Source: Bacteroidota bacterium
GTDB taxonomy: Bacteria > Bacteroidota > Bacteroidia > AKYH767-A > 2013-40CM-41-45
Assembly (NCBI GenBank): GCA_016713765.1
Contig: JADJON010000001.1
Span: forward strand, 186,001 to 250,000
Direction of reading: 5' to 3'
DNA: 64,000 nt
The position numbers and the translations under genes are program-made. A model generated the notes under the pieces. It searched no databases and was not told the DNA's origin. It saw nothing but the letters and a program-made list of their open reading frames with translations. This document shows, one piece after another, positions 56,819-64,000 of the stretch. Numbering within the stretch: position 1 is the first letter of the stretch; the number at the start of each line of letters is the position of its first letter.

Positions 56819-57232
56819 ATGAAAACTCATTGTATCCGGCTCCGCCCTGGACAAGACTTGCGGCACGAATTGGAAGCATTTGCAGCTTCCAGCCAATTAT
56901 CCGCAGCAGCCATCGTGACCTGCGTCGGCAGCCTGACTGTTGCCGCGCTCCGATTCGCATCCCGATCCGGAACCGATCATGTTCCGGGTCCATTGGAAAT
57001 AACCTCATTGGTCGGCACCTTTTCCGTCTACGGTTCCCATTTTCACCTGACAGTAGCGGACGCGGATGGAAAAGCGTTCGGAGGTCACTTACAGGAAGGT
57101 TCGATCGTCCGCACCACCGCAGAAGTGGTGATCCTCGCCATGGAAGATGTCGCATTCCTTCGTGAAACTGATCAGGAAACCGGATACCGGGAGTTGAAAA
57201 TCGAGCCCTTGGATTCCATTCGAACTCACTAA
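56819..57232 (+). CDS. PPC/DUF296 domain protein
   Basis: 137 residues covering one complete PPC (plant and prokaryote conserved) domain: IRLRPGQDLRHELEAFAASS, then AAIVTCVGSLTVAALRFASR (the GSL motif), HLTVADADGKAFGGHLQEGS (the GGHL motif), and TTAEVVILAMEDVAFLRETD. Plant versions are fused to AT-hooks; bacterial ones are stand-alone trimers of unknown role. Divergent from the helicase, with ~65 nt between them; followed by a strong terminator. Confidence 0.88.
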   Translation: MKTHCIRLRPGQDLRHELEAFAASSQLSAAAIVTCVGSLTVAALRFASRSGTDHVPGPLEITSLVGTFSVYGSHFHLTVADADGKAFGGHLQEGSIVRTTAEVVILAMEDVAFLRETDQETGYRELKIEPLDSIRTH

Positions 57233-57268
57233 AAAGAAAGCCGGCTTTGGTGCCGGCTTTCTTTTTTT
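57233..57268. terminator. Bidirectional terminator
   Basis: AAAGAAAGCCGG and CCGGCTTTCTTT form a perfect 12-bp stem with an 8-nt loop, with T-runs on both strands. It lies between the convergent PPC-domain and phosphatase genes. Confidence 0.92.
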
Positions 57269-57276
57269 CTGCTAGA

Positions 57277-59751
57277 TTACTGAAGAACGAATCTCCGGGA
57301 ATCTTCCATCCCTTCCCCGCTGAGGCGCAGGAGGTAGATTCCTTTCGGAAGATCTGCGTCGGCAAGATTGAGCGGCAGGCGATGATGCCCGGCCGGCAAT
57401 TCTTCTTCGCTACCTGTTGAATAGACGATTCGGCCATTCAGATCCAAAATATCCAGGCGAACACGGGCGTCCTTGGAAAGGCGGAATTCCACCGTAGCAT
57501 CATCCAGAATAGGATTCGGATAAAGCGCGATGTCATAAATGGTACTGGCAGGATAGTCGTTGACGAATTGGGAAGGATCCGAAGCAACGGGGGTAACGCT
57601 TCCGGTTTTCTGGATCGTGAACTGATCCCAGATCGAACCGGCCGATGTCAGAAATTTGAAGTTGAGCTGGTTGCCCACCACATCGATGACAGCCGATCCA
57701 TAATAAGTAACAGAAGAGGTATACATCGCATTGTGCGGATAGCCGGAGGTCGTGGAACCCTTTTGACCTGAGACACCCACCACCGCGTACACCGTACCGT
57801 AATAATTTGGCGAAGTCTTCGTATAAACACTCGGTGCTATGCCACTGCCACTGTTGACGGCCATGGTGCTGGTGTTGAATGTAGACTCGAGTCCAAAGTG
57901 ACCGCGGATCAGCATGGAGCGTTCATAGGAGTGGCTGTGTCCGCTGAGAACGAGATCGACTTTTTTCGCTTCCAGGATCGGCATGATGTTCTGACGCATC
58001 TCGATCAACTCCGTTTCAGTATCGGAATTGTGTGACCCTTTGGAATATGGAGGATGGTGGAAATAGACGATGGTCCAACGTTGTGTGTTCGCGCTCAGAT
58101 CATTGGTCAGCCAAGTTGCCATAGCACCAGTCGAAGAACGATAGGCTGAACTGTAGGACTCCAGACAAACGAAGTGAATGTTCGCGTAATTGAAGGAATA
58201 ATACGCTTCCGTACCACTGGCCACGCCTCCCACTTCGCCTGCTTTGGGCATGGTGAAGTTGTCGTAATAGGGGCCGGTTTGCAATGCGGAATTCGCCGTA
58301 TGCAGATCGTGGTTACCGGACGAAGGCCATACGACCCACTTCTTGAACTGATAGGGATATTGGTTGAACACATTCGTCTGATATTCCGAATCCGTACCGT
58401 CGTTATAGGCGTTGTCTCCCAACCACAACCATACATTGGTATGCGTAGAACCCGTATAGTTCCGGTAGGAATCGCGGACTGCACGTTGGTTAGAGGTGTT
58501 GACGCCGAAATCGCCGGTCGCCCAAATCCGCACAGCTCCGGTAGATCCAACGGCCGGATGGGTATAGAAATAGTTGCCGGTATCGCCCTGAAGGGTTGTC
58601 GTGGAGGTGCCGACAGAATAGAAGTACTTGGTATTTGGCGCCAGGCCCGTCAGTTGAATGACGTGCTCCGTCAACTGCGTCGAATTGGATACCGAAAGGT
58701 TGAGGCTGGAGGAGCTGGTTCCATAACGCACCCGTGTATCGCTCGCGATATTGGTCCGCCAGCGAATGAAAATGCTGCTGGTATTCGCCTGCTGCAGATA
58801 CGGTCCGCGCGAAATGGAAAGTGTTGCGGTCGTGGTTTGGAAGATTCCGGAGGAAGACCAGTTTCCCGCCCCGGAGGAACAAACAGTTTGTACCTGGAAT
58901 TCATACCAGGTGGTGGGCTGCAATCCGCTCAGTGCGCGTGAATTCGTCGTAGTCGTGACGGTCGTCCAGTTTCCGGAGTAGCGAACCGCATACCGTACAT
59001 TATAACTCAACGCGCCGGATACCGATCGCCAACCAACCGTTGCGCTATTGTGCGTGATGAGTGTTGAGGAGAAGTAGGCGACATCAGCCGTTCCGCAGCT
59101 GGAAGAAAGCGTGGTGAAGGTATTGGTGGAACTATATGCCTGCGACGGCGCGCTTGCACAGATGCAACGGACAGCCCAGTCGTAGGATGTATTCGGAAGT
59201 AATCCCGTAAGTGTCAGGGTCCGCACGCTGCCCGGTGTCTTGACCCATACATAATTCGTTGTGTTGCGAACATTGTAGCGAACCATGAAGCTGTCAGCTG
59301 TGATCAGATTGCTCCAAGTCAGGGTCGCGCCATTGGCGGTGATGTTGGACGTGACATTCAGGTTCGGCGGAACACAGGCTACCGACTGATTCAGTGTCGT
59401 GAAGGATGCCGGAGTAGTTTGGTAAGCACCTGATGAACCGTTGTTACACCAGGTACGAACCTGCCACTGATACGTCAGGTTCGGATACAAGCCGGTGATG
59501 GTCGTGTTCGTACTGGTGCCCGGCTTGACCGTCTTATATAAGTATGCGGTTGAACCGGACACGTTGTAGCGGACAAGAAAACTATCCGCCGTTGTTGTCG
59601 CCCAATTCAGCTTTGCGCTGGTGTTAGTGATATTGGTCGTGCTGAGTCCGGATGGAACCAGGCATTGACCCCATGCATTCGTCGCTGCAAATGCGAGCAA
59701 CAGCGTAAATGCTGCTGCAAATTTTCGTCTGATTGTGTGTTTCATAATCAT
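57277..59751 (-). CDS. Secreted purple-acid-phosphatase-like metallophosphoesterase with FN3 domains
   Basis: 824 residues, intact; ATG at 59751 (or 59745). Signal peptide KFAAAFTLLLAFAATNAWG. Three FN3 domains follow, each with the phrase ADSFLVRYNV or a variant (residues ~30-300), then a PAP N-terminal domain (RGPYLQQANTSSIFIRWRTN). The metallophosphatase core has the PAP metal motifs: GDFG, LWLGDNAYNDGTD, SSGNHDLHT, VYFHHPPYSKGSHN and LSGHSHSYERS. A T9SS type A signal ends it (ALYPNPILDDATVEF, LPKGIYLLRLSGE, RRFVLQ). Predicted to hydrolyse phosphomonoesters at the cell surface or outside. Confidence 0.9.
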   Translation of the reverse strand: MIMKHTIRRKFAAAFTLLLAFAATNAWGQCLVPSGLSTTNITNTSAKLNWATTTADSFLVRYNVSGSTAYLYKTVKPGTSTNTTITGLYPNLTYQWQVRTWCNNGSSGAYQTTPASFTTLNQSVACVPPNLNVTSNITANGATLTWSNLITADSFMVRYNVRNTTNYVWVKTPGSVRTLTLTGLLPNTSYDWAVRCICASAPSQAYSSTNTFTTLSSSCGTADVAYFSSTLITHNSATVGWRSVSGALSYNVRYAVRYSGNWTTVTTTTNSRALSGLQPTTWYEFQVQTVCSSGAGNWSSSGIFQTTTATLSISRGPYLQQANTSSIFIRWRTNIASDTRVRYGTSSSSLNLSVSNSTQLTEHVIQLTGLAPNTKYFYSVGTSTTTLQGDTGNYFYTHPAVGSTGAVRIWATGDFGVNTSNQRAVRDSYRNYTGSTHTNVWLWLGDNAYNDGTDSEYQTNVFNQYPYQFKKWVVWPSSGNHDLHTANSALQTGPYYDNFTMPKAGEVGGVASGTEAYYSFNYANIHFVCLESYSSAYRSSTGAMATWLTNDLSANTQRWTIVYFHHPPYSKGSHNSDTETELIEMRQNIMPILEAKKVDLVLSGHSHSYERSMLIRGHFGLESTFNTSTMAVNSGSGIAPSVYTKTSPNYYGTVYAVVGVSGQKGSTTSGYPHNAMYTSSVTYYGSAVIDVVGNQLNFKFLTSAGSIWDQFTIQKTGSVTPVASDPSQFVNDYPASTIYDIALYPNPILDDATVEFRLSKDARVRLDILDLNGRIVYSTGSEEELPAGHHRLPLNLADADLPKGIYLLRLSGEGMEDSRRFVLQ

Positions 59752-59955
59752 GTTCGCAGGATGATTAGCCCGTCTCGTACGGGTATCACAAGTTAACGAA
59801 GTGTAACGGTCAAAAAAACTTTCTAATCGCTGAAAATCAGGCTTATTGCCCGTCTCTTTGGCGAAAAGATGAAAACAGTTGGTAGACGACGTCAGATTCG
59901 GGCAATGGCGGTTCCCATCAAGCTGTCAAGGCCTATGGGAACCGTGCAAAGCCGA
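59752..59955. other. Spacer between phosphatase and macroglobulin genes
   Basis: About 200 bp. It holds the leader of the phosphatase gene, with a small CCCGTCTCGTACGGG hairpin at ~59770-59784, and the larger hairpin at 59909-59944. No gene seen. Confidence 0.6.
59909..59944 (-). terminator. Hairpin after the alpha-2-macroglobulin gene
   Basis: CGGTTCCCAT pairs with ATGGGAACCG, a perfect 10-bp stem with a 16-nt loop. It begins 12 nt beyond the stop of the minus-strand macroglobulin gene. No T-run follows, so it may stabilise the 3' end rather than terminate on its own. Confidence 0.45.
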
Positions 59956-62900
59956 CTACTCTTTTGATATGCTAATACGCGATCCTGCAGAGTGCGCCGA
60001 GAACTCAGGCGCATACAAGCATTGCAATTGTGCGGGACCGCAGGTATAAGATCCTGATTGAAACGCACGCAGTGGATAACTGATCACGTAAGTACCTTTC
60101 TGGAGTCTCGGAAAGAAAAAGTGAGTTGCTGCATCACGGGTACTCTGATACCAACAGGTGCCGGATTGCCATCTGGTTTCGGATAGTACCTGCTCCGGCT
60201 CAAGTCCGCCCACGCGCGGATCCGTAAGGTGAACGTAGTCCATGTCGCGGTCAACCTGCAAGGTCATCCGGATCACGATCCTGTCGCCTTGCAAGACTTG
60301 GGTTGAGTCGGCGAGTGATTCCAGTACCGGTCCGCTATTTCCGGTCCGTTCAACAAACACGGCTTTGGTAATGCTAAAGGGTGCCGCCGTACTACGGACC
60401 ATATCCATTCGTTCGGTATACTGCCAGTAGAGTGCGCCCCAGGAAATGGAATTACCCGATTGCGGACGGATTTCAAGTCGGGAAAACGCTGACTGAATGG
60501 CGTCACCCGCCCAGCTTCGTTCAATCGTTCCGGTTCCTGTTTCGGCATCGGAGGTAATATCCAGCATTTGTTCTCCCAGTCGAAGAACAGCGGTATTCTT
60601 GTGCTCAAGCCAATCGGTACCACTATTCAGCAAAGCGAAACAGGCTTGAACAGTTGCTCGCGTCGTCTTCCAGTCTTGTGTTTGCTTTTGGCGAAGCAGC
60701 CAGGTCTTCAGATCGTCCACAACGCTTGCGCCCGCTTTCGCTTCATCCAGCGCTTCGATCAGATTCGCTTGTGTTTCAACAGGCGCCGACCACCAGTAAT
60801 AAGCCGGCACATCCTGCTTCCACCATCGCCCCTCTTCGGGATTGGTCAGTGATCGTTCCAGCAGCGATTCCACCATGGCCTTACGTAAAGCCTCGTCACC
60901 TCGTCTGACGGCAACGCGCAGCAACATCGACTGGCTGAGCAGGGGCAAACGGCTCCAACGTATCTGAGCCCGCTTATAGCAGTAATCCAGTTTGGATTGC
61001 AGTTCTTTCCCCGCTTCCTGAACAAAGCAGGATCGCACGAACAGATAATGCAGATCTTCAATCGCGGCGGGCAGTGTATCATGCCCTGCTAGTTTCTCCT
61101 GTTCACGACAATGTGCCATAAACCAATCATCCAGAAACCGTAAAGCCTGTTGTGTCATCTGCTGTGCATCCCGGTTCAGGGTTAGGTCGAGTACGCCCAT
61201 CCTGCTCATCCGGCCCATGCCTTCGACAATATAGCGCGTGATGTACTCGTCTCCCGGCATACCTTTGAACCATGACCAGCTTCCATCCGGATGCTGCGAC
61301 TGTCGCAAGCGGTCCAGCGAAGTTTGCGATTCGCTTCGTTGCCGGTCCAGGTCGAATAACAAACCGATATTTCGCTTGCGTTCGGATTCATCCCGTGCTG
61401 CGAGCAGCCAGGGTGTTTCCTCTAATGCGATCTGCTTCAATTCCGGATTTCGTTCCAATTGGGAAAGCAGTGCCTTCGGTTCGGCGTTTCGCCAGCGTGA
61501 GAAAATCGCTTCCAGGCCCGGGCGCCTTTTCAGGATAGCTGCGGAAACCGTGTTCGAAAAATACCGGGAGAACAATTGTTCGGCACATTCATGAGGATAC
61601 TCCTTCAGGTACGGTAAAGCCTGGATGGCAAACCAGACCGGGTCGGGGGTGTACGAAAGAGTGAAGGCGACCGGTTTCAGGGAGGCGCTCCTGTTTTCCT
61701 CCATGGCCGCAAACCGTACCGTACGGGTCGAATCCCCCCGGACCACAAATGGTTTCGCCTCAGTGATCAGCATCCGATCCGAAAGCACCGGCAGGAGGTG
61801 TTCTTCGCCGTCGCTGCTGCCGTTCGCAGTAGCCACGATCCGCACCACAACCGGTTCCATTCTTTCTGGTATCTGAAGTGAAAAGGTCCCTAGAGCGCTG
61901 CTGCCGCTTTTCGCCGTGACCGTTTGTATCCTCTTGGTATTGCCAAAGAAGTCGTCCACAGGTTGCCGCGTAGCCGCATCCAGCAAGGATAATTCCAACT
62001 GGATACTGAGGCTGGATTCGCCCGGAAAAAGATTGTCAACCCTAACCGGAAGATCAACACGGTCACCCGCACGTAAGAAACGCGGAAGATTGGGCATGAC
62101 CATGATGTTCTTCTTCGTCACAACACTTTCTTCGCGATAAGCTGTACGCAGTTCCTGATCGTGACCCAGGAGCATCAACTTCCATCGTGTAAGCGCTTCC
62201 GGACTGTCGAACTCGAGCAATACATCTCCGTTCGCGTCCGCTTTAAGTTCCGGGAAAAAGAATGCGGTCTCCTGTAAATTTCCTCGAATAGGTTGTTCAA
62301 CGGATTCGGTCGATCCGGTTTGATTCGGGATGGCAGGCACCGGCGCCTCCGCTTTGTCTCCCAAAGCCACTTCAGAAGATATGCTTCCCTTGGGTTTTGC
62401 CTCACCGGCGACGGCGGTTTGGATCATGACCGCATCCATGGAAACCGCATCCAGAAAATAGCGACGTGACCATCCGGAATAACCAAACCAATTCAACTGG
62501 TCGTATTCGCGCCAGCCTGATGGCGGAATTTCGTACCATTTAGTGGCTACTGTGTTGCCCTGAATCGGGCCCGAGAAGTATGGTTGGACGAATTGCGTTT
62601 GAGCACGTGTGCCATGGAAGGACGTCTGCCACGAATGAGGCAGGATTGCATCCAGCGATGCGTCGTACAAGTTGGCAAGCAATTCCGCATTAGCCGGCGA
62701 CTGGTCCGGGTTACGAAGCCGGATCTTCCAACGCTCCAGCTTACCCGGCTCCAATTCGCTGCGAAAAGTCTCGAGCTGGATGTCGAGCTTCTTATCCGAA
62801 TGCGGCACTTCGACCGTATGATGAAACGAATAGACACGGTTTCCGACGGATGTACTCAGATGTATCGAGAAATTACCCCGATCCTGTTCCCGGACAGGTT

Positions 62901-64000
62901 CCAGCATGGATGTTTGTGTGCCGTTGGTCACGATGGACTTTCGTGTCACGATCTTTCCTTCACGTTCCACTTCATATACCCAATGTACTTCCGGCAATCT
63001 GCTGCCGAACAAGATGCGTACCGAAGATCCCGGCTCCGCCTTCGCCGGACTTGCATCAAACCAGGCAAGCTCAGGGGTCGGAACCGCTTCACCTGCCGGG
63101 TCGAAGAGTAGAAAGTGCCGGACCTCTTTGGCTTCTTGTCGCTGAGCATTGATCGCCACACATTCCAGTCGGTACCATCCAACCGGTAGATCTTTCAATT
63201 GTCTCAGATCAAGGATCGTGTCCAGGCTGGTGTCAAAGGTCCTTTCCACTACCTGCCGTTGTTGCTCCCAGGATTCCGGTTCGACGCGGTTGTCGTAGAC
63301 ATCCAACGGAAATCGTTGTGAGAAATCCTGTTTCGTCAAAGCGTATTGATCGGGTGCGGGCCATACGCGTGGACGCAGGGTACCTTGTGGATCGCGCAGT
63401 TGCCATACCCGGACAACCGCATTGGCATTGACGCGTTGTTCATCCAGATTGGTTGTTATAACCGGGTAACTTGCCGCATCGTCTTTGGCGATTCGCTCGG
63501 GCAGATTCAACACCACCCGAAGCGGAACATAGGCGACGGGTACCTCACGCTGAGCGGACCGGGTTTCTCCATTGATGTCGGTGACATCCGTTTCAATACT
63601 ATAGGTATACTCCGGGCGATCTTCCGGTTTCAATTGCGCATCGGGAATCGCGTCGAATTCGAACCTGAACTTTCCGGCATCGTCGGTTGCTACAACGCCA
63701 TGTGCAATCTCCTGCGCATTGCCGGCAGGGAACATCTTCCTCGGCCCGAAATACCATACCGGTAAGCGTGACCGCCGATGAACACGATAATTCACACGAC
63801 CATTCTGGATTGCCACACCGGTATAGGCATTGGCTGATCCGGTAATAACAAGCCGGTCTCCGGGCCTGGCTGTGGAACGCGTCGGATCCAGTTTCACTTC
63901 GAACGTCGGGCGCTTGTATTCCTCGACTTGAAACCTGCAGAAACCCTGGCCTTCCGAAGATTGAAGTCGCCACGAGCCGGACATCCTGCCGACCGGTATA
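59956..64000 (-). CDS. Alpha-2-macroglobulin family protein (N-terminus beyond window edge)
   Basis: At least 1,348 residues; the frame is open through the right edge, so the ATG at 63984 is internal, not the start. Features: macroglobulin beta domains (EEYKRPTFEVKLD, GDRLVITGSANAYTGVAIQN), the A2M region (FFFPELKADANGDVLLEFDS, EALTRWKLMLLGHDQELRTA), and the thioester-type site YPHECAEQLFSRYFSN. That site has CxEQ as in thioester-forming members, in contrast to bacterial members that lost it. An alpha/alpha toroid follows (HPDGSWSWFKGMPGDEYITR, AYYWWSAPVETQANLIEALD), then a receptor-binding-like end. Known members trap proteases in the envelope. Confidence 0.9.
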   Translation of the reverse strand, partial: IPVGRMSGSWRLQSSEGQGFCRFQVEEYKRPTFEVKLDPTRSTARPGDRLVITGSANAYTGVAIQNGRVNYRVHRRSRLPVWYFGPRKMFPAGNAQEIAHGVVATDDAGKFRFEFDAIPDAQLKPEDRPEYTYSIETDVTDINGETRSAQREVPVAYVPLRVVLNLPERIAKDDAASYPVITTNLDEQRVNANAVVRVWQLRDPQGTLRPRVWPAPDQYALTKQDFSQRFPLDVYDNRVEPESWEQQRQVVERTFDTSLDTILDLRQLKDLPVGWYRLECVAINAQRQEAKEVRHFLLFDPAGEAVPTPELAWFDASPAKAEPGSSVRILFGSRLPEVHWVYEVEREGKIVTRKSIVTNGTQTSMLEPVREQDRGNFSIHLSTSVGNRVYSFHHTVEVPHSDKKLDIQLETFRSELEPGKLERWKIRLRNPDQSPANAELLANLYDASLDAILPHSWQTSFHGTRAQTQFVQPYFSGPIQGNTVATKWYEIPPSGWREYDQLNWFGYSGWSRRYFLDAVSMDAVMIQTAVAGEAKPKGSISSEVALGDKAEAPVPAIPNQTGSTESVEQPIRGNLQETAFFFPELKADANGDVLLEFDSPEALTRWKLMLLGHDQELRTAYREESVVTKKNIMVMPNLPRFLRAGDRVDLPVRVDNLFPGESSLSIQLELSLLDAATRQPVDDFFGNTKRIQTVTAKSGSSALGTFSLQIPERMEPVVVRIVATANGSSDGEEHLLPVLSDRMLITEAKPFVVRGDSTRTVRFAAMEENRSASLKPVAFTLSYTPDPVWFAIQALPYLKEYPHECAEQLFSRYFSNTVSAAILKRRPGLEAIFSRWRNAEPKALLSQLERNPELKQIALEETPWLLAARDESERKRNIGLLFDLDRQRSESQTSLDRLRQSQHPDGSWSWFKGMPGDEYITRYIVEGMGRMSRMGVLDLTLNRDAQQMTQQALRFLDDWFMAHCREQEKLAGHDTLPAAIEDLHYLFVRSCFVQEAGKELQSKLDYCYKRAQIRWSRLPLLSQSMLLRVAVRRGDEALRKAMVESLLERSLTNPEEGRWWKQDVPAYYWWSAPVETQANLIEALDEAKAGASVVDDLKTWLLRQKQTQDWKTTRATVQACFALLNSGTDWLEHKNTAVLRLGEQMLDITSDAETGTGTIERSWAGDAIQSAFSRLEIRPQSGNSISWGALYWQYTERMDMVRSTAAPFSITKAVFVERTGNSGPVLESLADSTQVLQGDRIVIRMTLQVDRDMDYVHLTDPRVGGLEPEQVLSETRWQSGTCWYQSTRDAATHFFFPRLQKGTYVISYPLRAFQSGSYTCGPAQLQCLYAPEFSAHSAGSRISISKE

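Noticed and set aside
63984..63984. ATG at 63984 as the start of the alpha-2-macroglobulin gene
   Set aside because: The frame remains open upstream to the window edge and the protein here begins mid-domain, so the true start is outside.

Overview
The window reads as Bacteroidota chromosome. Several secreted proteins end in type IX secretion (Por) sorting domains, one of them the CHU/gliding-associated type. Candidate promoters fit the phylum's -7 box TAnnTTTG. Typical families include DUF5777 barrels, GyrI-like and YdeI-like proteins and a bacterial alpha-2-macroglobulin. The class or order cannot be fixed from sequence alone. No rRNA, tRNA or CRISPR array was seen.

Layout. 1-5.5 kb: a secreted lamin-tail protein (cut by the window edge), asd, a secreted T9SS protein and purF. 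5.6-7.2 kb: a frameshifted IS110-family element with a hairpin-rich leader (bridge-RNA candidate), flanked by matching repeats. 7.2-12 kb: a two-component pair and a cluster of CxxCH-type secreted proteins or lipoproteins with a DUF5777 barrel. 12.2-17.1 kb, minus strand: 3-hydroxyanthranilate dioxygenase (haaO), a TMTC-like membrane TPR protein, an ACMSD-like decarboxylase and a DUF1223 protein. 17.2-23.7 kb: a compact defence island with a SIR2-like protein, an MmeI-like fused restriction-modification enzyme, an AbiE-type toxin-antitoxin pair and a zinc-ribbon PD-(D/E)XK nuclease. 23.7-31.2 kb: secreted and small proteins, an SDR, a four-helix-bundle remnant, acetyl-CoA synthetase and an aminomuconate-semialdehyde-type dehydrogenase. 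With haaO and ACMSD this outlines the 3-hydroxyanthranilate branch of kynurenine (tryptophan) breakdown, interrupted by the island.

31.2-41.7 kb: an AT-hook protein, an outer-membrane barrel, a second two-component system, small proteins and a type I secretion operon (ABC, HlyD-like adaptor, TolC-like channel). 41.7-51.5 kb: two very large secreted proteins transcribed divergently, one with PPC-like domains and one with nidogen-like plus tandem PKD repeats. 51.6-55.5 kb: mobA-fdhD-ydeP, a molybdenum-enzyme operon. 55.5-64 kb: a DEAD-box helicase, a PPC/DUF296 protein, a secreted purple-acid-phosphatase-like enzyme and an alpha-2-macroglobulin running off the right edge.

Two window-wide patterns stand out. 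First, about 25 genes between 5.7 and 37.3 kb carry single-base frameshifts, mostly at short homopolymers, while 38-64 kb carries essentially none despite ORFs up to 1,500 codons. This looks like consensus error rather than mass gene decay, so I annotate across the shifts. Second, intergenic spacers hold tandem repeats of at least four unrelated sequences that all share a 7-nt period, often starting right after a stop codon.
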